DNA of 64,000 nucleotides, taken from assembly GCA_021737145.1 (NCBI GenBank), contig JAIPEN010000005.1, positions 242,896 to 306,895 on the forward strand. The letters run 5' to 3'. Below, piece after piece: positions 36,288 to 46,242 of this stretch. The stretch's first letter is position 1; the number at the start of each line of letters is the position of its first letter. Position numbers and translations under genes: made by a program. The DNA is from Desulfarculaceae bacterium. GTDB lineage: Bacteria; Desulfobacterota; Desulfarculia; Desulfarculales; Desulfarculaceae. A model generated the notes under the pieces. The model did no database searches and was not told the DNA's origin. It worked only from the letters and a program-made list of their open reading frames with translations.

Positions 36288-37114
36288 GGCCGCGCCTTCT
36301 TTTTGAAGATGCGCGCCTGGCGGTCCACCACCTCGTAGCGGTCGGCCACCTCGGTGAACTGAATGTCCTCCTTGGATCCCAGGCACAGGAACCCGCCGTT
36401 GACCAGGCTCTCGTCGAACAGCTTGAGCACCCGGTTTTGCAGGCCGCGGTCAAAATAGATGAGCACGTTGCGGCAGAAAATCAGGTGCATCTCGCTGAAC
36501 ACCGTGTCGGTCACCAGGTTGTGATTGGAAAACACGATGCGCTCGCGCAGGGAGCCGTCCATGACCGCCGCCCCGTAGCGGGCGTGGTAATAATCGGAAA
36601 ACGAGGCCTTGCCCCCGGCGCCCTGGTAGTTTCGGGTGGCGTCCTTGAGACGGTCTATCTCGTAAATGCCCTCGCGGGCTTGCTGGAGCACCGAGTCGTT
36701 GAAGTCGGTGGCATAGATGGTGGACCGGTGGTAGACCTCCTCCTCCCGGAGCAATATGGCCAGGGAGTAGACCTCTTCGCCCGAGGAGCAGCCGGCGTGC
36801 CACACCTTGAAGTGGGGCCAGGTCTGGAGCACCGGAACCACCTTTTCCCGCAAGACGCGGTACGCCCAGGGGTCGCGGAAAAGCTCGGTGACCGCGATGG
36901 AAAAGTAACGGGCCAGGCTGCTGAAGAGCTTGGGGTCGTGCAGCACCTGGTCGGTCAGTTCCATGATGCTGCCCAGCCCCTGGCGGGAAAGGAACTGGCG
37001 CACCCTGCGCTCGATGGAGGCCCGGGCATAGGAGCGGAAGTCATACCCGTAGCGCCGGTAAACCGCCTCCAGGAGCAGGTCTATCTCAATTTGCTCTATC
37101 TGTCCCGCTTGCAC
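36284..37114 (-). CDS. cheR: CheR-type protein-glutamate methyltransferase
   Basis: A 276-residue SAM-dependent methyltransferase. The N-terminal helical domain (LEAVYRRYGYDFRSYARASIERRVRQFLSRQG) and the catalytic domain with FKVWHAGCSSGEEVYSLAILLREE (SAM-binding motif I), IYATDFNDSVLQQAREGIY and LIFCRNVLIYFDRGLQNRVL are all typical of CheR. It methylates glutamates of signalling proteins. It lies between the giant hybrid kinase gene (28 bases away) and cheB (overlapping). Confidence 0.93.
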   Translation of the reverse strand: MQAGQIEQIEIDLLLEAVYRRYGYDFRSYARASIERRVRQFLSRQGLGSIMELTDQVLHDPKLFSSLARYFSIAVTELFRDPWAYRVLREKVVPVLQTWPHFKVWHAGCSSGEEVYSLAILLREEEVYHRSTIYATDFNDSVLQQAREGIYEIDRLKDATRNYQGAGGKASFSDYYHARYGAAVMDGSLRERIVFSNHNLVTDTVFSEMHLIFCRNVLIYFDRGLQNRVLKLFDESLVNGGFLCLGSKEDIQFTEVADRYEVVDRQARIFKKKARP

Positions 37115-37142
37115 TCGGCGGCCTCGCTTGGTGAAAAGTTGA

Positions 37143-40100
37143 TCATCGGTACAACCACACCCGGATCATGGAGATGAGCTTGTCCCGGTCCACCGGCTTG
37201 GGAAGATAGTCGTTGGCCCCGGCTTGCAGGCACTTTTCCCGGTCCACGGGCATGGCCTTGGCGGTGAGGGCGATTATGGGCAGATCCACCAGGCGCTCCT
37301 GGGCCCGTATTTTTTCCATGGCCTGATAGCCGTCCATCACCGGCATCATGATGTCCATGAGCACCAAGTCCACCCCGGGGTCGTCTTCCAGAAGTTGCAG
37401 CGCCTTTTGGCCGTTGTTGGCCTTTATCACCTCCATGCCCAACTCGGAGAGAAGGGCGGCCACCGCGAAGGTGGTGCGCATGTCGTCGTCCACCACCATC
37501 ACCTTCTTGCCGGCCAGCATGGCCTCGCTGTCGTGCAGGTTGCGGATGATCTGGCGCTTGCGGGCGGGCATCTTGCTGACCATGCGGTGCAGGAACAAGG
37601 ACACCTCGTCCAGGAGGCGCTCCTGGGAGCGCACCCCCTTGATGATGATCGACTCGGTGTTTTCCCTGAGCGCCGTCTCCTCCTCCCGGGTCATGTCCCG
37701 GGCGGTGTAGACGATCACCGGCGGGATATCCATGCCCTCCTGTTGCAGGGCCTCCAGGAGCTGCCGTCCGTCCATGTCAGGAAGGCCCAGGTCCAGGACG
37801 ATGCAGTCGTAGTTTTGCTCGCGCAGGGCCTCCATGGCCCGGGCCGCGGTGTCGGCCTCGTCCACCTCCACGTCGCCCCCGCCGATTACCGAGACGGTGT
37901 TGCGGCGCAGCTGTTCATTGTCTTCCACCACCAGCACCCGCCTGGTTCCCTGGGCGGCCACCTGCGCCAGCTTGTCAAAGGCGGCCTCCAACTCCTGGCT
38001 GTCCACCGGCTTGGTGGCGTGGCCCACCGCCCCCTTGCGCAGGGACTCGGAACTGGCCTGTTCCACGGACATGATGTGCACCGGTATGTGCCTGGTGCGG
38101 GTGTCCTCCTTCATGGCCTCCAGCACCGACCAGCCGTCCAGGCCCGGCAGGTGCAGGTCCAGGATGACCGCGTCGGGCAGGTACTCCCGGGCCAGCTCCA
38201 GCCCTGCCTCACCGCTGGCCGCGGCCAGGCACTTGAAGCCCTTGGCGTGGCACTTGGAGTAGAGGATCCTGGCGAAATTGGGATCGTCCTCGACGATCAA
38301 AATCATCCGTTCGCCGGAGGAAATATCCTGGCGGTCGTCCTCGATCTCGGCCTTGGGCTCGGCGGCCTGGGCTCCGGCGGCCTTGGAATCCCGCCACACA
38401 GGGGTGGAGGATTCCTGGACAAAGGAGGGCCTGGCCTGGGCTGGCGGCTTGACAGGGTCCATCCCCTGGAGGGTGGCGGACAGGGCCAGATACACGGTGA
38501 AGGTGGAGCCTTGCCCCGGCCGGCTCTTGACCTCTATGGCTCCGCCCAAAAGATGGGCCAGCTCCCGGGATATGGAAAGGCCTAGGCCGGTGCCGCCGTA
38601 ACGGCGCGAGGTGCTGCCGTCCACCTGCTGGAAGGCCTCGAAGATCACCCTCTGTTCGTGGGGGTCTATGCCTATGCCCGTGTCGGAAACCGACACGGCC
38701 AGAAAATCCCCATCGCCCATTCCGAGCTTGGTCTTGTTCATATCCTCCCGCGGCGGATGGAAGATCACCTCCACCCCACCCTCGTCGGTGAATTTGATGG
38801 CGTTGGCCACCAGGTTCTTGAGTATCTGCTCTATTCGCTGGCGGTCGCTGAAAAGCTCCGTCGGGGCTTCGGGGTCCACCGACACCTTGAGCTCCAGGCC
38901 CTTTTGGTTGGCCATGTGCTCGAAGAAACCACTTATTCCCTGGGCTAGTTCCTCGGTGGCCACCTTGGCGGGGCGCAGGTCGATGCGGCCCGCCTCGATC
39001 TTGGCCAGGTCCAATATCTCGTTGATCAGGTTGAGCAGGTCGCTGCCGCTGGCGTGGATGATCTGGGAAAACTCCACCTGCTCCTGGCTGAGATTGCCCT
39101 CCTTGTTTTCGGCCAGGGCCTGGGCCAGCAGGAGCAGGCTGTTGAGCGGGGTCCTGAGCTCGTGGGACATGTTGGCCAAAAACTCGGACTTGTACTTGCT
39201 GGCCAGGGACAGCTCGGCGGCCTTTTCCTGCAGATCGCTTTGGGCCAGCTCCACTTCCTTTTTCTGGCGGATCAGCAGTTCGTTCTTTATCCTCCAGCTC
39301 CTCGTTGGTGACCTGCAGCTCCTCTTGCTGGGTCCGCAGCTTTTCGTCCGAAGAACGCAACAGGCGGGTCTGCTCCTCCAACTCTTCGTTGGTGGTCCTG
39401 AGCTCCTCCTGTTGGGACTGGAGCTCCTCGGACATCCGCTGCGACTCCTCCAGCAGCCCGGCCTGCACCTCGCGGGCCTGGGCCCCGTCCACGGCAGCGG
39501 CCACGTTCTGATTGACCGCCTCCAGGACGGCCGCCGGATTGCCCGCCGGCTTGCTCAAAAAGCCCAGCTCCAATACGCCGTGCACCCGGTCGTTGTAGAC
39601 AATGGGCTGAATGAGGACAAATCCGGGGCGTATCTCGCCCAGACCGCTTTCGATGGCGTAGTAGTCCTCGGGCACCTCTTCCAGTACCAAGGGCTCTTGG
39701 CTCAGCGCGGCCTGACCCACCAGGCCCTCGCCCGGGCCGTATTGGTACCAGCTTTCCTCGCGGCAACGCAGGGCGTGGCTGCCGGCCAGCCTGAGTTTGC
39801 CCCGCTCGTCGGCCACGTACATCAGGCCCACGGGAGCGCCCAGGTGCTGGCAGAGATAGGTGATGGTCTTTTCGCTCAGCGGCTCGATCTCCTGGTTGCC
39901 GGAGATCAGCTCGGACAGCTCGGCCTGGGCCGCCTTGATGCTGGCCTGTTCCCGAACCTGCATCTCCAGCCGCTTGCGCAACAAGGTCTCGTAAAAGACC
40001 GCGGCCAGGGATTCGGCCGCTTCCTGGTCTCTTTGCCCGTAGCCTCCCTCCTTGTTGGCCAGGGCGATCATGCCCACCGCGCGGTTGTCCCCCATCAGGG

Positions 40101-41964
40101 GCACGCCCAGGAAGGAGGTGAGCTCCGGGTGCCCGGACGGGATTCCCGCGCTGTCCGGATGCACCGAGGGGTTGTCCACGATCAAGGGATCCCCGGTATT
40201 GATGACCCTGGCCCAGATTCCGCGCAGCTCCATGTCCTTGATGAGCATGGTGGCAGTGGAGCCGGGCATCTCGCAGGCATTCCAGCCGGGGTTGCTTATG
40301 CCGATGGTGTCAAAGCGGCCGTCCTGGTTGACCTCCCCGATGAACCCGAACTTGCTGCCGGTGATTTCCTCGGCCACGCGCAGGGCGCTCTGGGCCAGTT
40401 CTTCCTCGCTTTCGCAGGCGAGGGCGTCGCGGAAGACCCTGGCGTTGGCCGAATCGATGCGCGACTTGTGGGCCAGGGATTGCTCGGCCTGTTTGCGCTC
40501 GGTGCCGTCGCGGTTGCTGGCCCGCCGGCCCATGCGCTCCCCTCCCGGCCCGAACACCGGCTGGGAGATGTGTTCGATCCACAGTTCCTCGCCGCCCCTG
40601 GTGATGATCCGGAAGTCCAGCTCGATGGGATCGTCGTGCCTCAGGTCGCTTTCCAGGTGGGAGGCCACCATCTCCTTGTCCTGGGGGTGCACCATGCGCA
40701 GCAGCAGGCCGCTGTCTTGCATGAACTCCTCGGCCGTATAGCCGGTGATGCGCTGGCAGGAGGGGGAGACATAGATGAAGCTGCCGTCCATGCCCCGCCA
40801 CCATTCCCAGTCATAGGTGAAATCAGCCACGGTCTGGAAACGCACCTCGCTGTCGTGCAGGGCCCGTTGGCTCTCCTCTTGTTCCTGCTGCCGCTGCTGG
40901 AGGGCCTCGGTCATCTGGTCGAAGCCCTTGGCCAAAAGCCCCAACTCGCCGACGGCGTGGCTGTCGCCCGCCCTGGCCTCCAGGTCTCCCGCCGCCACCC
41001 GCCGGGTGACATCCAACAGCCGCCCCACCGGCCGGACCACCGAGGCGGTGCCCATGAACCAGGCCACCAACAGGGCCAGCAGGGCCACCAAGCCGACCAA
41101 GGCCAAGTCTTGGATCAGGTTGCGGTTGGCGGTGGCGAAGATTTCCTCTTCCGGAACCGAGAAAAGCACGTAAAGGGCGCCGGAGTCCTTGCCCAGACGG
41201 GTGAAGCCGTAGAGGCGCCGGTTGCCGTGGGCGTCCAAGCCCTCATAAATCCCCTGGCCCTGGGAGGCTATGCGCTCGAGGATGGCTTTGGAGAATTGGG
41301 TCTTGCCGATCAGTCCGGGCTCCGGCGGGTTGTGGGCCAACAGCTTGCCCTGCCCGTCGATCACCGCGAGATGGCCGCTGGCCGACAACTGGGATTGGGA
41401 CAAAAGCTCCCCCAACCAGTCCGTCTTGAGGCCGGTCACCAGAACCGCGGCGATCTGTCCCTCGGCGTTTTTCACCGGGTAGGCCATGGTGAGCACCGGT
41501 TTGCCGCTGATCCGGCCCAAAACATAGTTGCCCACCGAGAACTCGCCGGTTTTCATGGCCTCTTGGTAATACAGGCGGTCCGACAGATTGACGGGGCGCT
41601 TTTTGACCGGGAAGGTGGCGAAGGTCACGCCGGAAGGGTTGGTGGCCAAGAAGGCGGAATACCCCACGGTGCTCTTTATGAGCTTGGCGAATATCTTGGT
41701 GCAGGCCTCGGAGTCCCTTTGCAGCACCGGCGGGAAATGGGAGAGGGTCAGGAACAGCTGGTGGGCCTGGCCGATGATCCGGGATTCGGTCCAACTGGCT
41801 TGGCGGGCCGCTTGCAACACCTCCATGCGGGCGTGGGCGATGTCTTCTTGCCGGTCCCGCACGTTGGACCACACCAGCAGGACCACCGCGGGAATCACCG
41901 CCAAAATGACCAGCAGCATCAGGCGCAGACGCAGGCTGCCCAAGGGTAGACGCTTCATGACCAC
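37143..41964 (-). pseudogene. giant hybrid histidine kinase, split by one frameshift
   Basis: Two track ORFs (38209-41964 and 37143-39254) are one gene of about 1600 residues. N-terminus: transmembrane helix, periplasmic dCache-like sensor (YYQEAMKTGEFSVGNYVLGRISGKPVLTMAYPV), second helix, HAMP, PAS, two GAF-like modules, and a Gln/Glu/Leu-rich coiled coil. Then the frame shifts at about 39290: GAGGATAAAGAACGAA reads out of frame, and removal of one A gives the expected [16 protein letters not shown]. After it: HisKA with [10 protein letters not shown], HATPase, and three receivers (MILIVEDDPN, RVLVVEDNEQ, KVMVVDDDMR). Everything else is intact, so this is either a recent mutation or a sequence error. 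The gene precedes cheR in the operon. Confidence 0.85.
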
Positions 41965-42129
41965 CTCTCTATCCCCCCGGGATTCACAGCTGCTTTTCTA
42001 CCCTATGCTTGGCATGCCTGGCCCCGTCCCATGAGTGTCTTGTCATGAAGGCGTTTCCCGGGGATGGCGCGCCGCCGGGAAGAACGGGGTTTTTACGTGC
42101 AGCTCCTCCTTCTGGACCCGGGCCTACAA

Positions 42130-42693
42130 TTAGCGACTCACCGAATGATGCGAACCGCCCAACTCGTTGCGGACCGCCCGCAGCAGCATCTCCCTAGTCA
42201 AAGGCTTGGCCAGCAAAGTGACCGGGCCGTAGGTCATGGCCTCCATCACCAGATTGCTGTCCGGAAAACCGGTGATGATGATCACCGGCGGCATGGGCCC
42301 CAGCCCTTGGGCTTGGCGCAGAAACTCGGGACCGTTCATGCCCGGCATCTTCAGGTCCAAGAGAACCAGGTCTACCGCCTGGCTCCGCAGGATATCCAGC
42401 CCCTGGTTGCCATTGGCCGCCAGCAGGACTCCATGACCCTCGTTCATGAGAAAAAGCTCGACCAACTCGCGGATGGAAGGCTCGTCATCCACCACCAGCA
42501 CCCTGGACTGGGCCTGGCGCGGCTGGGCGTCACCGGTCCAATCCCGCAGGGCCTCCAGGCGAAAACGCCAATCCTTGCCCACCTTGAAGGCAGGCAGGCT
42601 CCCCCGCCGGGCCAGGCGGCGCACTGTCTCCACGTGGGCCCCCAGATAGCTGGCCGCCTCCTGCGCGTTCATAACCTTGTCCGAGCGCTTCAC
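42130..42693 (-). CDS. response regulator: excisionase-type HTH plus receiver
   Basis: A 187-residue protein with reversed domain order. Residues 8-52 are a helix-turn-helix of the excisionase/MerR-like class (MNAQEAASYLGAHVETVRRLARRGSLPAFKVGKDWRF), and residues 63-180 a complete receiver (RVLVVDDEPSIREL, LVLLDLKMPGMNGPEFL, LLAKPLTREM) with the phospho-acceptor Asp and switch residues. Response regulators normally have the receiver first. It is the first gene of the signalling operon and the probable output of the two kinases. Candidate target sites lie in the AT-rich region directly upstream. Confidence 0.88.
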   Translation of the reverse strand: MKRSDKVMNAQEAASYLGAHVETVRRLARRGSLPAFKVGKDWRFRLEALRDWTGDAQPRQAQSRVLVVDDEPSIRELVELFLMNEGHGVLLAANGNQGLDILRSQAVDLVLLDLKMPGMNGPEFLRQAQGLGPMPPVIIITGFPDSNLVMEAMTYGPVTLLAKPLTREMLLRAVRNELGGSHHSVSR

Positions 42694-43376
42694 CTAGATC
42701 ATCCCTCTGCCCAACCGCCTTACAGGGCGCCTGTGCAGGCTGCCCCCGCACCTCCCGGCCCCCGTATACCGGTTAGTTGAGTTTAGTTTATTTTAGTTGA
42801 CTTGGATCAGTATACGGCACTTACTTTCACTAAAATCAAGCGTAATTTTTGCACCCTGACAAAAAGCTGGACCCCGTTCCAAGAGCGGGAAGGCCGGGCC
42901 GCCCCCGCCCGGCTTCCTGGTTGGCGCTATTCAGCCAGCTTGCCGCCGACGGGCGAGCCAGCCGCCTTTTATGACATTTACAGTAATGGCTCCTGTTCTT
43001 TGCCACCCGGGTTGACAAATCGATCGCCCATGGGATAGCGTAATTTTGGTACACCTTATATATATAGGTGTATATGGTCATAGCACCGAGGGGCCCGATT
43101 TTAGTTTTGCCCGCTTCCTGCGCGCCACATCTCATCTTGTGATTCAACACTGCCAGGGTTTCCCGCCGATTTTGGCAACCAACTATGCGTAATTCATAAC
43201 TTTTACGCACAAGTTTTCTGTTGGTATCACAGGAGTCCCTTATAAAGACATAGTCAAAACCACAGTTGGTGTCCCGCCAGACCCCTCCTTCGGGGAATAC
43301 CCCACCATATTGGTATGTATGGGGTGCGCCCCAGGCGGCCATGGCGAGGCGTCGCCAGGAAGGAGGACCACAGGAA
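42694..43376. promoter_or_regulatory. AT-rich regulatory region with two palindromes
   Basis: A 680-base region between divergent operons, clearly richer in A+T than the surroundings. It holds TACACCT-TATATATAT-AGGTGTA (43050-43072; 7-base arms) and TGCGTAA-N10-TTACGCA (43186-43209). The word GCGTAATT occurs three times (42840, 43038, 43187). These look like binding sites and an A+T-rich promoter. The 168-residue minus ORF across it (42836-43342) has no family features and crosses the palindromes; it is not called. Confidence 0.5.
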
Positions 43377-43712
43377 ATGGTTTCCCCCCGAAAACCGCGT
43401 CATTTGGTTGTGATCACCTTGGTTTTGCTCGGCCTGATCCTTGGGGCCGCGGGCTTGGTGCAGGCCAAGCTCGGCAAAGAGGTAATGGAAGCCAAGGCGC
43501 AGATGGCCGCCTACAAGGTTTTCAAACAAAAATGCCTGGCCTGCCATGACAACATCGCCGATCCGGAGCGTCCGGGCAAGACCCGCGACGGCTGGACCAT
43601 CGTGGTGAAGTACATGGACGATCACTACGTGAACCTCAACGACCAGGAGGCCGGCCAGATCATCGGCCTGCTCTATGCCATCCGCAAGGGCGAGGAAAAA
43701 GAGCCGGGATAG
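43377..43712 (+). CDS. small monoheme c-type cytochrome
   Basis: A 111-residue protein. The N-terminus PRKPRHLVVITLVLLGLILGAAGLVQAK is a signal peptide or uncleaved anchor. One heme motif, CLACHDN, lies at about residue 50, and a later Met (IVVKYMDDHYV) is a candidate sixth ligand. Otherwise it has no recognised subfamily; it is shorter than most cytochromes c. GAAGGAGGACC lies upstream of the ATG at 43377. It is the first gene of the plus-strand cluster to 47399 and would provide electron transfer for the Tat-exported enzyme encoded next, on the outer face of the membrane. Confidence 0.75.
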   Translation: MVSPRKPRHLVVITLVLLGLILGAAGLVQAKLGKEVMEAKAQMAAYKVFKQKCLACHDNIADPERPGKTRDGWTIVVKYMDDHYVNLNDQEAGQIIGLLYAIRKGEEKEPG

Positions 43713-43773
43713 ACCGTGCCCGGCCGGCCGACACCAAGCAAGGCAAGTTTTCAATCTTAGGGAGGGATGAGCA

Positions 43774-44871
43774 ATGAAACGCAGAGACTTTCTCAAGGGC
43801 ATGGCCGTAACCGGAGCCGCCGCGGGGGTGAGCGGCGGCTTGGGCCTGATACCCAAGAGCGCCGAGGCCCGCGGCAAGGTGGACTTCGGCCAGGTCAAGG
43901 GGGTCAAGGTCGACGTGCTCAGCGAGACCAGCTGGTTCGACAACGCCGTGTTCAAAAAGGACATTATGGACCACGGCGGGGCCATGACCAACCAGTACAA
44001 GATCCCTTGGAACTGGGACAACGCCGGCGGGTACATGACCAAGATCACGGTTTACCCCCTGGAGGGCGATCCCAAGGTCTTTTTGATGGACACCGGCTGG
44101 AACAACGGCTGGGTGGACTACATCTACGACGAGAAGAGCGACATGGGCAAGCTCCTCACCTCCGGCGAGGTGGACACCATGATCCTCTCCCACTGGCACC
44201 TGGACCACTACTGGGGCATTGAGTCCACCCTCAAGCGCAACCCCAAGATCACCATGTACGCGCCCAAGACCTACTTCCCCGAGGACATGAAGCTGCTCAA
44301 GGGCGGCACCAACGTGGCCAAGGCCAAGGACGGCGGCGAGGTGATGATCAACAAGAACAAGGTGCCCCACCAGGGCAAGCTTGTGCTCACCAGCCCGGAC
44401 GGCGAAAAGGGCACCGGGGTCTACCAGGTCATGCCCGGCATGGCGGTGAAAATGTACGACGTGCCCATCCTGCTCCGGGTGCGCGGCGAGAACGTGCTCT
44501 ACTTCAACGTCAAGGACAAGGGCATCGTCACGGTGACCGGCTGCTGCCACCCCGGCATCCTGACCCTGAACGCCTGGGCGCGGCGCAACGTCAAGGGCTA
44601 CCAACCCTACGGCTGCTACGGCGGGCTGCACATCACCCTGTTCGAGACCTGGGACCCCAAGTTCGACGACATCATCAAGGGCGTGAAGGCCTTCAAGCTC
44701 AAGAAGGTTGGCTGCAACCACTGCACCGGCTGGATCTGGGCCGAGAAGGCGGCCGCCGCCGGAGTGCCCATCGTAAAGGGCACCAACAAGTACAAGACCT
44801 ACAAGCGCACCTCTTCCGTGGCCAAGTCCAGCAACGCCTTCTTGACCAACGGAGACACGGTGGAGTTCTAG
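43774..44871 (+). CDS. Tat-exported metallo-beta-lactamase-fold hydrolase
   Basis: A 365-residue protein with a twin-arginine leader (MKRRDFLKGMAVTGAAAGVSGG). The metal site is SHWHLDHYWG (HxHxDH), with a further His in TVTGCCHPGIL and a late His in KKVGCNHCTGW. It resembles the MBL branch related to dihydropterin/ribofuranosylaminobenzene 5-phosphate synthase-like proteins, but here it is exported folded, implying cofactor loading in the cytoplasm. Cys pairs (GCC, GCNHC) near the metal His residues are unusual and could bind an extra metal. GGGAGGGATGAGCA precedes the ATG. It stands 61 bases after the cytochrome gene. Confidence 0.8.
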   Translation: MKRRDFLKGMAVTGAAAGVSGGLGLIPKSAEARGKVDFGQVKGVKVDVLSETSWFDNAVFKKDIMDHGGAMTNQYKIPWNWDNAGGYMTKITVYPLEGDPKVFLMDTGWNNGWVDYIYDEKSDMGKLLTSGEVDTMILSHWHLDHYWGIESTLKRNPKITMYAPKTYFPEDMKLLKGGTNVAKAKDGGEVMINKNKVPHQGKLVLTSPDGEKGTGVYQVMPGMAVKMYDVPILLRVRGENVLYFNVKDKGIVTVTGCCHPGILTLNAWARRNVKGYQPYGCYGGLHITLFETWDPKFDDIIKGVKAFKLKKVGCNHCTGWIWAEKAAAAGVPIVKGTNKYKTYKRTSSVAKSSNAFLTNGDTVEF

Positions 44872-44889
44872 ACCAACGATCCGCCCGGG

Positions 44890-44915
44890 GAGCGGGCCAG
44901 CCCGCCGGCCCGCTC
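44890..44915 (+). terminator. hairpin between MBL and membrane-protein genes
   Basis: GAGCGGGCC (44890-44898) pairs with GGCCCGCTC (44907-44915). The T-rich part (CTTTATT) comes only about 25 bases later, so termination may be partial; it could set different levels for the two parts of the cluster. Confidence 0.4.
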
Positions 44916-44979
44916 TCCGCCGCGGCAACAGCGGGCGGGCTTTATTCCCCGGGTTCAACCCATGGGAGGGGGTGAAACC

Positions 44980-46218
44980 ATGTCCGACGGCAACGCCAAC
45001 GGCGCCAAGTTCAATTACCTCTACGGCCTGATCAACCTGGCCGTGGTCTTCTGCATCGTATGGTTCCTCTGGTATGTGTTCATGCACGCCGACGGGGTGA
45101 TGAAGCTCTACACCCCCATGTACGGCTTCTCCCTGGTCACGGTGCTGGTGGCCTCGGTCATCCTGCTCAGCCAGGTGCTGGGATGGCCGGCCGATTCCGA
45201 GAAACCCCTGGCCGCGGGCGCGGCCATCGTCCGGGGCATCCTGGGCGCGGCCATCTCGCTGGCCATCATGTACGTGACCTACTATCTGGTCTTCTGGCTT
45301 TTCATCGGCAAGTACGGCGTGGCCTACTTCAGCCCCTCGGCCATGGTGGCCGGCGGGGGCACCGGGGCCGAGCCCTGGAACGCCCGGGAGTGGGCCTCCA
45401 CCGCCATCCTGTACTTCACCACCGCCTTCCTGTGGTGGGCCCTGGTGTGGAACCTGGGCTTCGGGCGCTGGCCTTGGCAGAACGACTCCCACTGGGTGAG
45501 GGGTTGGTCCCGCTTTTTCGTGATCAGCCTGTTGTCCGTCGTCACCTTCGCCCTGCTGTTCCATCCCCATGTGTGCCTGCTGTTCCCCGAGGCCCAAAAG
45601 ATGGTGGGCGCCAAGCCCTGGTGGGAGGGCTGGGCCGACACCTCCAGCGCCTTCTTCGGGCTGGGCGTGGTGTTGTGCACCATGTGGTGGGTGGTCTTCT
45701 CCGGCCTGTTCTGGGAGGGCCGGCCTTGGAGCTGGTTCGACCGCGATGGCGAGGGCAACCTGCTCAAGGGGGTGATCACCTTCCTGGCCACCCTGGCCAT
45801 GGGACTGATCACGGTGTACATCCTGGCGGCAATCTTCAACACCATCTGGATGGAGCCCTACGTGGGCGGCCAATACACCGACGGGCCGGACTGGCGCTTT
45901 ATCCACATGGCCGAGGTGGGCGGCTTCTGCATTTTGTTCGCCTTTATCTGGAAGTATTACTTCAACAACTTCCCCAACGGCGGGCCCTTGCTGCTGCGGG
46001 CGTTTGTGCGCAGCGTCATCGGGGTGACGGGCGGCGTGCTCATCTACTGGTTCTACTACTCGCCCCTAACCAAGTTCTTCCTGGGCAAGGTGCACGGCTG
46101 GGCCCAGCCCGACGACAAACCCCTGGTGTGGACCCTGCTGTTTTTGGCGGTGGTTCTGGTCCAGGCCGAGTTCTTCCACAACTGGCCCCTGCGTTCGGCA
46201 GGGCGGGACCGGGGCTAG
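44980..46218 (+). CDS. polytopic membrane protein of unknown function
   Basis: A 412-residue protein with about ten hydrophobic helices, very rich in Trp and Phe (FLWWALVWNLGFG, CTMWWVVFSGLFWEG). No family recognised. Conserved-looking polar residues inside the membrane part include FHPHVCLLFPEAQK in the fifth helix/loop, a candidate metal or heme site, and a His in the eighth helix region (FIHMAEVGGF). The ATG at 44980 follows GGAGGGGGTG; the ATG at 44962 overlaps that site and is rejected. It could be the membrane anchor or quinone-side partner for the exported cytochrome and MBL protein (inference). Confidence 0.75.
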   Translation: MSDGNANGAKFNYLYGLINLAVVFCIVWFLWYVFMHADGVMKLYTPMYGFSLVTVLVASVILLSQVLGWPADSEKPLAAGAAIVRGILGAAISLAIMYVTYYLVFWLFIGKYGVAYFSPSAMVAGGGTGAEPWNAREWASTAILYFTTAFLWWALVWNLGFGRWPWQNDSHWVRGWSRFFVISLLSVVTFALLFHPHVCLLFPEAQKMVGAKPWWEGWADTSSAFFGLGVVLCTMWWVVFSGLFWEGRPWSWFDRDGEGNLLKGVITFLATLAMGLITVYILAAIFNTIWMEPYVGGQYTDGPDWRFIHMAEVGGFCILFAFIWKYYFNNFPNGGPLLLRAFVRSVIGVTGGVLIYWFYYSPLTKFFLGKVHGWAQPDDKPLVWTLLFLAVVLVQAEFFHNWPLRSAGRDRG

Positions 46219-46242
46219 CCCGTTCCCTCGGGGAGCGCATCC

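Noticed and set aside
37143-39254. Separate second kinase gene starting at 39254
   Set aside because: Its start lies in the middle of a coiled coil that continues from the other frame; one base removed joins both into a canonical hybrid kinase.
38611-41949. 1112-residue plus-strand ORF opposite the giant kinase
   Set aside because: Antisense shadow without domains; the minus frame shows sensor, PAS and GAF signatures.
42836-43342. 168-residue minus-strand ORF
   Set aside because: No signal, domain or codon bias like the neighbours; it runs through AT-rich palindromic DNA and has no ribosome-binding site.
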